Of a DNA stretch of 43,816 bases, positions 11,273 through 21,916 are shown piece after piece. The translations under genes were made by a program, and so were the position numbers. Position 1 is the first letter of the stretch. Every line of letters starts with the position of its first letter. The DNA is from Hymenoscyphus infarciens (lineage: Eukaryota; Ascomycota; Leotiomycetes; Helotiales; Helotiaceae): contig LLCB01000403.1 in assembly GCA_001414345.1 (NCBI GenBank), positions 1 to 43,816 on the forward strand. The letters run 5' to 3'. Under the pieces are notes generated by a model. That model was given only the letters and a program-made list of their open reading frames with translations. It had not been told where the DNA came from and did no database searches.

Positions 11273-12196
11273 ATGGAGCATCCTAGTGAGTGAAGCTTTC
11301 TCTTCTGGCACTTCGTTTGCATCTTAGGAAGAAGATGTTTAAATTTTGGGATATCTTCTATTTCTCCAGTTTCTCAATTGAAGGGGTGAATAGATCTTTC
11401 CAAGATTTCCTCAAGCGCGGTAGAACAGGAATTGAAGTTCCCGCCATTGGGTTGGCAAGTCGTTCGCCCCTCATGTTGAAGTTATCCCCAAGGCCAGCAT
11501 CAATTGATCTGCTCCTCCTTCCGATTCAAAGTACTCCAACTAACCACCTCTTCAAAATAGAGCGACAAATCCCGACCGTAATCCACCACCTCACAACCGG
11601 CACACCAGCGGACCAAAAATCCGCCCTCGATACATATTTCCTGCCCGATGCTTCCTTCTACCACCCCCTATGTCGTGTTCCCTCGTTCTCGCACGTCAAG
11701 TTACCGCTTGTGGGACAGATTGATAGTCGTTGGGTGATTTGGATGATTTACCGGTGGTATAAGATTTTAAGTCCCAGGATTGAGTTGGAAGTTGAGTGTG
11801 GGGAGTTTAATCAAGAGACGGGTGTGCTTTTTGTTGAGATTTTTCAGGTTTGTTCATCACCCCTTGAGAGATAAAAGGTGGATGGAAACTGATCGCAGAT
11901 AGATTTTCTCGATATGGTTCATCCCCTTCTACAAGTCGCGTGTTCATCTTACTACGAAACTCTCGCTGGTCAAGGATAAGAAGGATGAGAAGTATTACAT
12001 CGCGAAACAAGAGGATCTTTATCAATTGAATGAGATGGTTAAGTTCTTCTGGCCTGGTGGAGATTTGGTACTTTGGCTGTTCCAGGTTTTTGCTACGGGG
12101 ATGTGTATTCTGGGTGCTTTGGTTGGATGGCCTGTTACTTTGTTTTTTGAGAGGAATAATGTTGGTGGGGGGAAGAGCTTGAAGAATGGAAATTAG
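11273..12196 (+). CDS. SigF-like NTF2-fold domain protein with C-terminal membrane segment (3 exons, 197 aa)
   Basis: Exons are 11273-11285, 11561-11847 and 11903-12196. Intron 1 (275 nt, GTGAGT…CTAAC…AAAATAG) leaves a 13-nt first exon, and intron 2 is 55 nt. The protein starts MEHPKRQIPTVIHHLTTG. An NTF2-like part has YFLPDASFYHPLCRVPSF, then SRWVIWMIYRWYKILSPR and, across the second junction, FQIFSIWFIPFYKSRVHL. The block EDLYQLNEMVKFFWPGGDLV is followed by a hydrophobic C-terminal helix (LFQVFATGMCILGALVGWPV). This order matches the fungal family annotated as SigF-like NTF2-like proteins, whose biochemical role is not established. The distal acceptor (GATAG|ATT) was chosen because the nearer CAG gives an early stop. 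The tiny first exon is the least certain part; the gene is the last one before the AT-rich block. Confidence 0.72.
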
Positions 12197-12640
12197 GTTT
12201 GTTGGTTCGTAGGAGGAACTGGTTTTATGGGTATTTGGTTGGGATGGCGCAATTGAGGCTTGTTATGGAGAGGTTGGAGGATGCCCTGACTTTGCCACCT
12301 AGTAAACGCATGCTCGGCAAATGTTGACTGATAGCCCTAAAAAAAAAATGAACACGAGCTCAGTATATTTCCTCTACTGTTTGTCTCAAGCCTTGACTTG
12401 TGACTTCTCGTCAACCCCTTAAACGCACAGGTTGAACTTTTGGTGCAGTGAAGTATACACAGCATTTCCTTACATATTCCGAGGGGAAGGCCATGGTAAA
12501 ACATCTGTTCCTGGGTAGCTCAAGACAATGTCGGACAATTTGGTGGCTATTGGCAGGTTATCCAGGAATAGAACTGAACAGGACCAACCTCAATCCAGAC
12601 TCTTTCTATATAACCCAAGAATAGAAATAACCTAAAAATC
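12197..12640. other. Intergenic boundary before AT-rich block
   Basis: No gene is seen. Composition is still near normal but falls towards AT after about 12600. It contains the 3' untranslated region of the preceding gene. Confidence 0.4.
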
Positions 12641-14480
12641 GCACTCGAAAATTCTGAGCATGCTGCGGGGAAAATAATAAATCTAGATTTTTCGCCTTGA
12701 TTGTCTATAATAGATAAAGAAGGATTATATAAAATCCTTAGGTGAAAGTGTTGGAATGGAGTTCTAGCTACAAGTTTGAACAGTATTTTTTAAATTAGGA
12801 ATCTCGTACGAGAGTTAGTGTAATTGAGTTATAAAAAAAAAGCAAGAATTACTAGACAACTTGAAGAAAAGTGAACATGGTTCTTTTGAAATATTTTTTA
12901 CTTTACTATAGTTGATTAGTTTGAATTATTTAGCGAGAAGGTTAGAGTGTTGAAATTCAAACGATGGACTTGTAAGTAGACTGAAAAGAATTGAAATTCC
13001 TTCTTCTTGATTATGAGTTACTCTGCGTTACTACCTTGGAGTCGTTTTATTATTTGAGAAGGTTGGAGTAATGAACTTTAAATGTTAGACTATGGATTAG
13101 ATTCAAAAAAGACTTAGTATTTGTTCTTTTTAACTGCTTCAGTTTTATATGTTTACTGAGCTGATCAGGAAGTTCTATCATATAACTGTTTGTAGAAGAA
13201 TTGTAGTTCGTGATATAAGCGAGGCGAGGTAAAATTAGAGGTTTTGTAAGTCGGTGTATCAGGAAGAATCCCCAGTGAAACTTGGGAGTCTGAAGAGACG
13301 TAAACTTTGAACTCGTAGCATTGATATTTTCCAGGATAATAAGCACTTACGTTCTTTCATTGCTAACGGACTTCTGATTTCTTGTTTGCCAAAGAAATAA
13401 TAGTTTCTATGCCTATGACTAGGCGATGAAAGTGGAAAATTGTTATATATACTCTTATTTAATTAATAGACTAATAATCAGGAGTTTCTCTTCAGCTTAA
13501 CTTAATAGGAAATTAGAGAGCCAATAAACGAGATAACTTTAAAAGAGGAATATAAAAGATTATTTTTCAACATTTGTATGAAATTTGCACCCTTAAATAC
13601 TTCTGTACTTATGATCACCTTCTTGTGCGGTCTTTGCTAAGCTTATACTTTTGGAGTAAGACCTGACTTGAACGAAATTCAAAGTAGTTATATATAAATA
13701 GCGTTTTTGTTTTCCTAGCTAGATTAGCACTTCTATCCTTTCTAAAGGTTCCTATCCGTGTCTTTCCTTACTTTTAAAGCTATCCTCCCCCATTATCTCC
13801 TCTCTTTTAAGCGCTTCTAGTCTATTATATCCTATCTCTAGCTTTTAATTCTTCTATTTACTTATTATCTTATAACTTTAAAATATATTAAGATGTTTTA
13901 ATAAAGTTGTTTTAGTAGTAATTTATATAAGAAAAGACTCTAATTACTACTATAATAGCTTCTATTTAAAGGTTATAAGTATATATCTAACGTTAGTAAA
14001 GTAGTATATATATATTAGTAGAGTAGTAGTAGTAGTACTAGTACTTGAAGTAGAAGAATAAAAGATATACTAGAATATATTCTAAGTAGCGTAGTTTTAA
14101 TAATAATAGAATAATAACTTTTTTTAGTAAGAATACTCTTTTATATAAGTATTAGATTATTTAGCTAAATAATCTAGCTTAAAAATCCTTTAAGCTAAAT
14201 AATTTAGTATATATTAAAGTATTATATATATTAAATTCTCTATTATTATTATAACGTCTTTTTAGTAGTATATATGCTAAATAATTTAAAGTATATATAA
14301 GCTAAATAGACTCTAAGCTTTTCTTATATTTCTTTTATCTACTATCTAATAAATATTCTAATAGACTTTAATTTAAGCTTTATATATATAATACTATAAT
14401 ATAAAATATATAGTAAAGTTTTAATTATAAGAGTATATTATATAAAAAGAGTATATTATATAAAAAGAGTATATTTTATA
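12640..14480. other. AT-rich, RIP-like repeat-derived sequence
   Basis: GC content drops and TA dinucleotides dominate, especially after 13680. All frames are broken. A minus-strand open frame at 13050-13346 has no recognisable domain and overlaps a tandem repeat, so I do not call it a gene. A degenerate tandem repeat lies at about 12,800-13,160 and is listed separately. The rest is unidentified transposon-like debris. Confidence 0.5.
12800..13160. repeat. Degenerate ~121-125-bp tandem repeat
   Basis: Anchors resembling GAGAAGGTTrGAGT occur at about 12935 and 13056, and a weaker one (GAGAGTTAGTGT) near 12810. The following bases align well between the 12935 and 13056 units (TGAAnTTnAAAnGnTnGACT). 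The unit is roughly 40 codons long, so it may be a decayed repeat protein. Copy number and limits are approximate. Confidence 0.35.
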
Positions 14481-15402
14481 TAGTGTTTTGGGTTTCCTCG
14501 CCTAATCTGTTATCCTATCCTTCCTTAACGATCCTTCTTCTTTCTACCTCTATTTTAAGGCTATTCTACCTAATCTTATCCTAATATATCACTTCTCTTA
14601 GCTACTCCGATCCTATTCCAAAATTTGTTCTACTTATCCTTTCCTATCCGAGGTATTAGAGTAGCCTTTCCTAGCTTATAAAGGAGGCTAGGTAGGGTAT
14701 ATACTAGCTTTAAATATATTATTTATAGTGTTATTAGTAGATTTGGTGCTATCTAAGAAAAGTATATAATATTAGTCTCTAATTAGTACCTAAAAACAGG
14801 GGTTTTACTATAGTAAATCAAGTACTTAATAGAGCACTTAATTTAGTGCTATTTACTTCTATAAGCCCTTGTATTTAAGCCTTAACTAGTACTAGCTCTA
14901 CGTCTAAGAAAAAAGCGTCTGCTTCTTATATAGGCTATATTACTGAAATTATATTAAGAAGGTATTATAGGTATATAGACCACTAGACGCTTTTTTCTTA
15001 GATATAGAGCTAGTTCCTAATATAATAGAGGCAACTTAGTACTTCTAAGCGTAGATTATTATAGACTAAAAGTTATAAGAGAAGTAGAGATTTAATAATA
15101 TTATTATTTTTAATACTTCTTAAATTAGTCTATAATATTAGTACTTTTTATTACTTTTTACTTATTTTAATATTTTTTACTTATATACTTCCTATTCTGT
15201 CTTATTCTCTCTAGCACCTCTTCTTACCTAGCCCTCTCTTTTAGTCTTCTTTACCTCTCCTATCTAAATTTAGTATCTCTTCTACCTAATTCAGCCTAGC
15301 CTATAAGTAAAATTAGCCTATTCTCTCCTTTCCTAATAGAGAGGGGTAGCCTATCCTCTCCAGAGTGCCAGGCTAACTAAGGCGGGGAAAGCTAAAACAC
15401 TG
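14481..15402. mobile_element. hAT-like non-autonomous element (922 bp) with 8-bp target duplication
   Basis: The right end reads, on the minus strand, CAGTGTTTTAGCTTTCCCCG. The left end is TAGTGTTTTGGGTTTCCTCG, differing mainly by C/T and A/G. The 8-mer ATTTTATA is directly repeated at 14473-14480 and 15403-15410. A CAGTG-type inverted terminus with an 8-bp duplication is the hAT signature. No transposase is visible, so it would move only with a helper. Its base composition is clearly less AT-rich near the ends than in the flanks. The AT-rich surroundings make a chance 8-mer match possible but unlikely at exactly both ends. Confidence 0.7.
14891..15014. repeat. Long inverted repeat (30-bp arms) inside the hAT-like element
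   Basis: Arm 14891-14920 begins ACTAGCTCTACGTCTAAG. The reverse complement of 14985-15014 begins ACTAGCTCTATATCTAAG. The arms agree at 28 of 30 positions, and both differences are transitions. The 64-nt loop is AT-rich. It could fold into a strong hairpin, or be the ends of a small nested element. Confidence 0.75.
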
Positions 15403-17580
15403 ATTTTATATAAATATTAAACTTAATAAAATTACTCTTATTATATACTAGTTAAATTCTAGTTTTATACTATAATCTACTCTTCTTAAGATTATTAATA
15501 CTACTACTTTATACTATAATAAAGTAATCTTTATATAAAAGTTACTTATAAGTACTAATTATCTTAGTATTCTAAAAGCTATTTTATTAATTATTTAAGA
15601 TAATATAAAGCTAAATAATAATATACTAAAATTCTTTTAAATAGAGATTATAAATTAATAGAATATTATATAATAGAAGAAATAACTACTTTACTTACTT
15701 AAGTTTAATTATATTAATAGTAATTAATAATATTATATATATATTTATATTCTAAGTATTTAAGCTAGTAAGTAATCTAGTTTCTATATATCTTATAGTA
15801 GTTTACTAATAACTTTTTAGTACTTAAAAGTATTAAGACTATATCTTTAAAAACCTCTATAAAATATATCTAGCTAAATAATAATATAGTCTTTTCTCTT
15901 ATTAGTAAGAATAAGAGAGCTTAATATCTTCTATAAGATATATTATCTATATATAGTACTAAGCTTTATAAGCTTCTATATAACTTCTTTAGAAACTACT
16001 TCTATAAACTTGCTTATAATAAACTAGTAAGATAGAATTCTACTAATTATATAATCTAAGTAGTACTTAAAATAGAAGATATAATAATATTAGTTTTAGT
16101 AATATAATATTAGAATAAGTCTATTTATATATATAAAACATTTACTCTAGATAACTAGTAGATATATAAAGAGATTTTAAAGTTCTTTACTATCTTTATA
16201 TATCTAATAGTATAAATATAAGCTAAGAAGTATTCTATACTTTATAACTTAATTCTTAAATATTCTTTTACTACTTACTAGGTTAGTATATATATAATTA
16301 AGACTAGATAAGAGTATAATATTTTAATAGATTTAAGTATAAACAATTAAATAATAAGACTTATAATTATACTAAGAAACTTAAAAAGTAACTACTACTA
16401 AAAGCGCTAGCTAGAGTAGAAGTTAATAAGTAGAAAGATTAAGAGATTAATTCTTATTTTAGATATAAGCTTCTAAAGCTAGTAAGTCTTACTCTACTAC
16501 TTTTTAATCTATCTAATTATAAGATAGAACGTTAGTTTAAGAAGCTAGTTATTACTTTTATAATATTATATAAAGTAATAAAGTTATCTCTTATCTTAAA
16601 AAGATATAACTTCTCTTTTATTACTTAAATAACACTTAATTATCTTATAGTCCGAGTATTAAAGACTTTATCTAAGTACGTTCTTAGTAAGATAAAGAAC
16701 TTAGTCTCTAGAAAAAGAGAGCTTATTTATAGTAAGAATATTTAATATCTATTATATTTATAAAGTTAAGATATAATTAATACTAGTAGTAAGAAGATTT
16801 TTATTTAAATTAATAAAAATAGTATAAATATTTATAGAAGAAGACTCTTCTAAAGTTACTAGTATTAATTAAATTTACTTACTTTTTACTTCATCTTTTA
16901 CTTTATCTTTTATCTTAAAGTTTATCTTAAATTTTATACTCTTTTATTTACTCTTTTAGACTCTAAACGTACTCTAAAATTATTAAATTTAGCTTTAAAA
17001 AAGTAATATATTATATAAATCGTATTAGAGCTTATTTAGCTTATATATATCTAGGATATACTACTAAAAATCAGAAGATAATATATATATACTAATTCTA
17101 TATATATACTAGTATTTAATATATAAAAGTATTATAAGTCTCTTCTTTAATCTCCTATATCTTAGTATATATTTAAATAGAATATATACTACTTGAAAGA
17201 GATTTAGACCTCTAGAGATAGAAATCTTTAAAACTTTATATATATATATTTTCTTACTACTATTAAGATATCTATCTATACTACTTACTAAGAATATATA
17301 CTAGGATATATACTATTAGCTAAACGATTAATTAATATATTAAGAAATAATTAATAATATATACTAACTTATATAAGGTTACTATTTAGAATATCTCGTT
17401 AAATATCTATATATATATTTAAATAATTTATACGAGCTAAATAGGCCCTTAGTTAAAAAAAGTATTAACTGACTTATATTAAGAGCTAATTATTAATAAG
17501 TTATTAATATAAAAGTATCAGTGCTTAAGTCTAGTTATAGAAGCTTAAAAATCAAATACTACTTACTTAAAGAGGTATAA
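15403..17580. other. AT-rich RIP-like debris, unidentified
   Basis: There is very high TA content with stops in all frames. Plus-strand reading around 15,900-16,700 keeps some protein-like stretches, but I could not assign a transposase or polymerase family. I see no gene. Confidence 0.45.
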
Positions 17581-17983
17581 GGAGGTCGTGATTAGTGCTG
17601 GATTTGTAAAGTAATGATTATAGAAGTCACTGAAATAGTTTCAGCAATTCTTCGACTATTTCGTGTCAAAGTGTCATTTCTTTGAGGGGCTAAGGCCCTA
17701 TAGTGAGAGCACTGAGAAGTATTGGCTGTATTTTAATATATATAGTAGCGAGCCTCAAATCTAGTCGCGGTTGAAAATCTTGCGCCACTGTGGTGGCTGA
17801 TCAGTGGGGATCTTCCCCGAATCAGGCATCATTTTGAGGTTTGAGTCTTAGGCTCTGCTCGCTGTCGCTTAGGGAGTAAGAAGCCTGTGACTACCACCCT
17901 TGCGGCTGCAGTACCCCCTATAGCGCTACAACCTGTAAGCGATAGCTGGCAGGGGTTAGCAGAAGACTCGCGATCACGACTTC
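17581..17983. mobile_element. Possible small inverted-repeat element (~400 bp, MITE-like)
   Basis: A patch of ordinary GC sits inside AT-rich DNA. Its left edge reads GGAGGTCGTGATTAG. The reverse complement of its right edge reads GGAAGTCGTGATCGC. That gives terminal inverted repeats of about 15 bp, differing mainly by transitions. No clear target duplication is visible, so the limits and the class are uncertain. Confidence 0.4.
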
Positions 17984-18054
17984 CTTGCTTGTAGGGCTCG
18001 ATCGTATGTTTTGAGAATCCCTGGTTTTATGTTCCCCCCCACCACAGACACCCA

Positions 18055-18120
18055 AAGCTCTTTGTGAAATAAGCGAGGCGACACAAATCAAGGGGTTTGT
18101 ACCTTTGGTTCCTGAGTGAA
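18055..18120. repeat. ~60-bp segment also present near 13195-13260
   Basis: Both copies contain ATAAGCGAGGCGA preceded by TTYGTGAW and followed by an AAAT…GGTTTTGTA-like stretch. The match is imperfect over about 60 bp. The copies lie next to the two tandem-repeat regions, which suggests the two regions share ancestry. Confidence 0.35.
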
Positions 18121-19720
18121 TTGAAATTTCTCAATACTCAACTCTCTTGTCTGATGTTTCTCGTTCCGTCGATTCGAGGGAAAGTCGTCAGATTAGAAGC
18201 TATTCTAGTAAGATCACTTATTCAGTGTAGTCGATAGTATTTAGAATATTATACTACTACGATATATTATTAGAAACCTACTTTAATACGTACTATTTAG
18301 ACTATTTAAATCTTATAATACCTAATAATATTCTCTTTTATATTATTAGTATTTTATATTTATCGTAGTATTACTAAGCTATAATATTTAAGCTTTTTAC
18401 TCTACTTCTTTTTCTATTCTTATATTTTAGCTTTATATAGCACAACGTATAATATAAAATTATACAGCTAAATAGCTAGAATTATAGATCTATTTAAATA
18501 GAGTATTTTAAAAAAAGAATCATATAAATAGCTCTTAAATTAACCTAAATATTATAAGGTTAAAGAGGCAGCTCGTATAAGATAAAAACATGTCTAGAAA
18601 TCTATTAATACTAAGTACTAATTTAATAATAACAACGTTAGATTATTAGCTAGAATATAATAAACTAGTATATTAAGCTCTACTAAGTTTTACCCTTTAA
18701 TTACATATAAAGATTAACTAAATCGATGAAAAAAATATATTTAGTCTAATAAGTAAGTGATAAAAGAGTATATAGAAAAAGTGTAAATAGTCTTATTTTG
18801 ATAAAAAAGTAGGTTTTAGCGCTTACGAGTTATTAAAAGATATACTATATAATATCACGATATTACGATAGTATTATAGCGTATTTAGATACGTACTACT
18901 AGGATATCATGATAATATATTAATCTAAAATACTATAGTATTATATCACGATAATACTATCGACTACACTGCTTATTAGATTCTACTCTTCTAAACTGCT
19001 GGGATATAGTAACTTTCTTACGCATCCTTGTCTACTCCTAGAAGAATCCTTAGTTTAAGAGATATTCTAGTAAGATTATCAATTTGATCCTACTCTTCTA
19101 ATCCGCTGGAATGAAGTAGTTATATTACTTATGCTTGTCTGCCTCTTTGATTCGAGAAAGGGGGATCGATACTCTAGTAGGATTATTTATGTAATTATAC
19201 TTTTCTAGTTCCCTAGAATATAGTGAGTGTCTTGAGCAACATTGGATACTCCTTGAATTTAAGAAAGAGCCTTAGTTTAAGTTAGTTTTCAGTAAGATCA
19301 TAAATTCGATTCTACTCTTCTAATCTTCTTGAGTAAAGTCAATAGCCTACTCATTCTTGTCTACTCCTTTAGTTCGAGCTGAAGCCTTGGCTTAAGAAAT
19401 ATTTCAGTAACTACACTCGTTTCAGTGTTTCCTTTAGATAGGTTTGTATAACCAGATCTCTTGCTCAATCTTGTTTGCTCTTCTAAGTCAAGAAAAGGGC
19501 TTGGCTTGAAAGATACTCTACTCACTTTAATTCTTTTTTTATATTCTCCAAGTTCTTTAGCATAATTAGATCTCTTGCGTAGCCTTGCCTTCTCTTTCAA
19601 TGTGAGGAAAAGCCTTACTATAAAAGATATTCCAGTAACTTTATTGCTTTCGTTATCTTCTTCAAGTTCTTTTGGATAAGCATGTTTGTTGACTCTTCTT
19701 CCCAGTTCATATGTTTCCAG
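18120..19720 (-). repeat. ~115-bp tandem repeat encoding a decayed ~38-residue protein repeat, split by a transposon
   Basis: Anchors of the form TTCTAGTAAGATT/TTTCAGTAAC recur at about 18204, 19063, 19171, 19287, 19403, 19514 and 19630. Spacing is 108-116 bp once the inserted 749-bp element is subtracted from the first interval. On the minus strand the upper three units are still open, giving successive 36-38-residue units. Examples are ARLRKRSNYAKELGEYKK… and TRLSKRSGYTNLSKGNTE…, each ending in FLxLKE-like residues. Lower units carry stops. I recognise no family. It may be a repeat-protein pseudogene whose lower end fell into the AT-rich, RIP-affected zone. Confidence 0.6.
18223..18971. mobile_element. 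hAT element, internally deleted copy (749 bp)
   Basis: The ends are perfect inverted repeats CAGTGTAGTCGATAGTATT, then diverge. CTTATT is directly repeated just outside both ends (18217-18222 and 18972-18977), which is shorter than the 8 bp expected for hAT. The left ~330 bp and right ~200 bp match the ends of the 4.5-kb copy at 29837-34355 in the same order, while the transposase middle is missing. It interrupts the ~115-bp tandem repeat, and removing it rejoins the repeat. It has fewer RIP-type changes at its tips than the long copy. Confidence 0.8.
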
Positions 19721-19739
19721 AACAGTTGTTGATTCAATG

Positions 19740-20037
19740 TGCCTGTAGTAAAATGTAACGAAATATATTGTTCTTCTACTGCAAATTGAGTTTTGGTTCT
19801 TGATTTTTAGAAAAATGTGCTTTTCAAAGCAATAGCAATAGAAATGGTATCTAGACGTTTTTTCTTACTGTTTGCCGAGAGAGAAAAAATGGAAGAGGTG
19901 GTACGTGCCTAGCTTCTCGCCAAATACTTCCACGGCTTCTTTATACGCGCTTTCTGGATTTTCCTCCCAGGCTCAAGTTACGAAGGCTATCACTTCACGA
20001 TAGCAAAAAAACCAACAACAAACCAATCAACTTCGCC
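19740..20037. promoter_or_regulatory. Left edge of normal-composition island; upstream region of small gene A
   Basis: AT-rich decay ends around 19,700-19,850. The last 60 bases before the ATG at 20038 are CAA-rich (ACAACAAACCAATCAACTTC), a normal fungal leader. No other feature is seen. Confidence 0.4.
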
Positions 20038-20425
20038 ATGCCTCCCACCGGTCTCTTTCTAGAGTGTACTCTCGCCTATAGGGCAACACCAACCCCAATT
20101 CGCTTCCAGGTCAAAAACCTTCCTGGTTTGCCAATCAGCAGGATGGCGATCCCCAGGCCCGACCTGGAGATACCTACCAATTCCAGCGCGCTCATTGAGG
20201 CTTTTACGGTCTTAATGACTGACTTTCCTGGCTGGTAACCGCTACTGAACCCTTTGAAGTATCCAAGTAGCTAACGAGTTTTCTAGGGGTCTCCATCGTG
20301 TTGATTCTCTCGAAAAGGAGGGCATCAGACACTTCCATGTCTGGCTCGTTAAGGAGGATGGCCCACTACCAGTACCACGACCACTACCACGACCACCGCA
20401 GCCACCACGTTACGACCAGATCTGA
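20038..20425 (+). CDS. Small protein A of a new paralogous pair (2 exons, 111 aa, unknown function)
   Basis: Exons are 20038-20234 and 20287-20425. The 52-nt intron (donor GTAACC, branch GCTAAC, acceptor TTCTAG) splits a Trp codon in phase 2. The protein starts MPPTGLFLECTLAYRATP and has PGLPISRMAIPR, DLEIPTNSS, EAFTVLMTDFPGW, then GLHRV and RHFHVWLVKEDGP. It ends in a Pro/Arg-rich tail (PRPLPRPPQPPRYDQI). There is no signal peptide or membrane segment. It aligns without gaps over about 64 residues with protein B at 22884-23230 (about 26 identities), including the intron position. I know no family for it. The conserved PGW-x-LH and H-x-H-x-W motifs suggest one folded domain. It sits in an island bounded by transposon-filled DNA. 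Confidence 0.72.
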
Positions 20426-20890
20426 GGGAATTCGAAATTCGTAAATGGGGATTGGAGAGGTGCTTGTTGAGGAGGAAGGGAGGGCATTGATGTTGCTTTT
20501 GGTCCAGTTGAGTTGGTGGAGGGGGAGGGGAGTTTTTGGGATTTGACAACGTTATACTAGAGTCAATATGATACAATTTTTGACGACAACACCACAACAC
20601 CACCATATTACCCTGAACCTGGGGTTACTAACTTAGATGGTTGCAAGGAAGTTGAGTGCCGAGATAGGGAAGTGTCTTCTGGGAAGGGGTGGACCTAGAA
20701 AGGCTTTTTGACTTCTCGATTTCTTCAACAAACGATGCTTTGGCTTAAGGCTACTACGGTAGGAAGTTACTTTGATACTTGATGGTCTTACAGCGCAGGT
20801 TACTTGTTATTTTCCAACGGTATTTGTGGCAAAGCATCTTATTATTCCCTAGATTGCTGACTGCATATCTACGTTGTTAAAGCCTTCTTC
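20426..20890. other. Intergenic within island
   Basis: This lies between the 3' ends of small gene A (plus) and the 2EXR-like gene (minus). A minus-strand open frame at 20349-20606 is the reverse shadow of a repetitive CCA/CCG stretch and is rejected. No gene is seen. Confidence 0.45.
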
Positions 20891-21916
20891 CTATCTGACT
20901 CTGGAATTCCCCAAGCTTTCAAGCCATGACTTACGCTCCTCTGACTTAGAGCCATCATTTGTTCTCTCGTGAAATTCCCGAAGAAATGCAAAACTTCCCC
21001 AATCACATCGACGTTCCTTCATCTGAACAGCCGCCTCGTCCAAAGCTTCATATGTGGCGTTCCAAGTTTGATCCCATTCAAAAACCTGCCATTCAAATTT
21101 GACATTGTTCCTGCTTTTGAAATCCTTAAGCACAGTTTCGGCTCTATCCACATACGATGGCTCAACTGCAAGTAGAGCGGGTGAAAGAACAGCAAGGCGC
21201 CTCGCTTGAACGCATTTGTCCTTCTCGCGACGGGTATTTATATGCGATGAACAGATTGATTTGTGTGTCTCGCTGAAGTGATTGAAATGGTATTTGCAGA
21301 GCTGGACAGAACTGGGAACATTGATAACGAGCTTGATTTCGCGAACGTTGGGCAGGAGTGGAAGAATATTGAGAGCGTGCCGGAACTCGCCCTGGTTGAA
21401 CCGCGGGCCGTCTATCATGTACTCGTCACCAGTTCCGGAATAACCAGGATACCAGCCAGTCTTGGGAACGAATTCGAAGGCGACATTTTGCATGAGTTTT
21501 TTCGTTTCGCTTCCGCCGAACGAGGTGAGGAACATGGGATCTAAAGCTTTTGTCAGTTTGTGATTCAGGAAACAGCACGGGCCCCAAGCAGTTCAAGTTC
21601 ACAGCTTTCGTTGTGGCAGAGGTTCGAGAAGAAGTGTTTAGGGAGATAAAGGTGACTTACGAAATGGAGCCGGGCCTCGAGACTTATAACGCGATCCAAC
21701 ACGTTCAAACAGGAATGTGTTCTTTCTAAAGAAAACGACTCGAGCTTCTTCTCGTAATTGCTTGCAAGTCAGGGACAGCATCGTGAGGTTCGGGGTCGTG
21801 GGATTCGTAGAACAGTTTGAGAACCGGGGCTTGATATATTCCTCGCTGACGAGCAATTGCTCGAGTATCATTACGCGGACATCGAGGTGAACCGTAAGGA
21901 GGGAAAGGGGTGCCAT
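20891..21916 (-). CDS. F-box/2EXR-like domain protein (2 exons, 301 aa)
   Basis: Exons are 21916-21661 and 21540-20891. The 120-nt intron (donor GTAAGT, acceptor CTTTAG) is phase 1, and the junction reads …PAPFHPMFLTSFGG. The N-terminal part (LTVHLDVRVMILEQLL at about 7-22, then LTMLSLTCKQLREEARVVFF and NTFLF) follows the pattern of fungal 2EXR/F-box-like domains: LPxExRxxIxxxLL, then LLxxCxxxxxEaxxxFyxxNxF. Members are numerous in filamentous ascomycetes and mostly uncharacterised. Exon 2 contains ALNILPLLPNVREIKLVINV, which resembles a leucine-rich-repeat-like strand, then a charged tail ending GNSRVR. There are no membrane segments. It lies between the two small paralogues, which may be coincidence. 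The family call rests on pattern only. Confidence 0.65.

Noticed and set aside
13050..13346. 98-aa minus-strand open frame
   Set aside because: It has no recognisable domain, overlaps a degenerate tandem repeat and lies in AT-rich decayed DNA with no plausible splice partner or leader.
20349..20606. 85-aa minus-strand open frame ending in a poly-Val run
   Set aside because: The Val run is the reverse shadow of the repetitive CCA/CCG codons that encode the Pro/Arg tail of small gene A.
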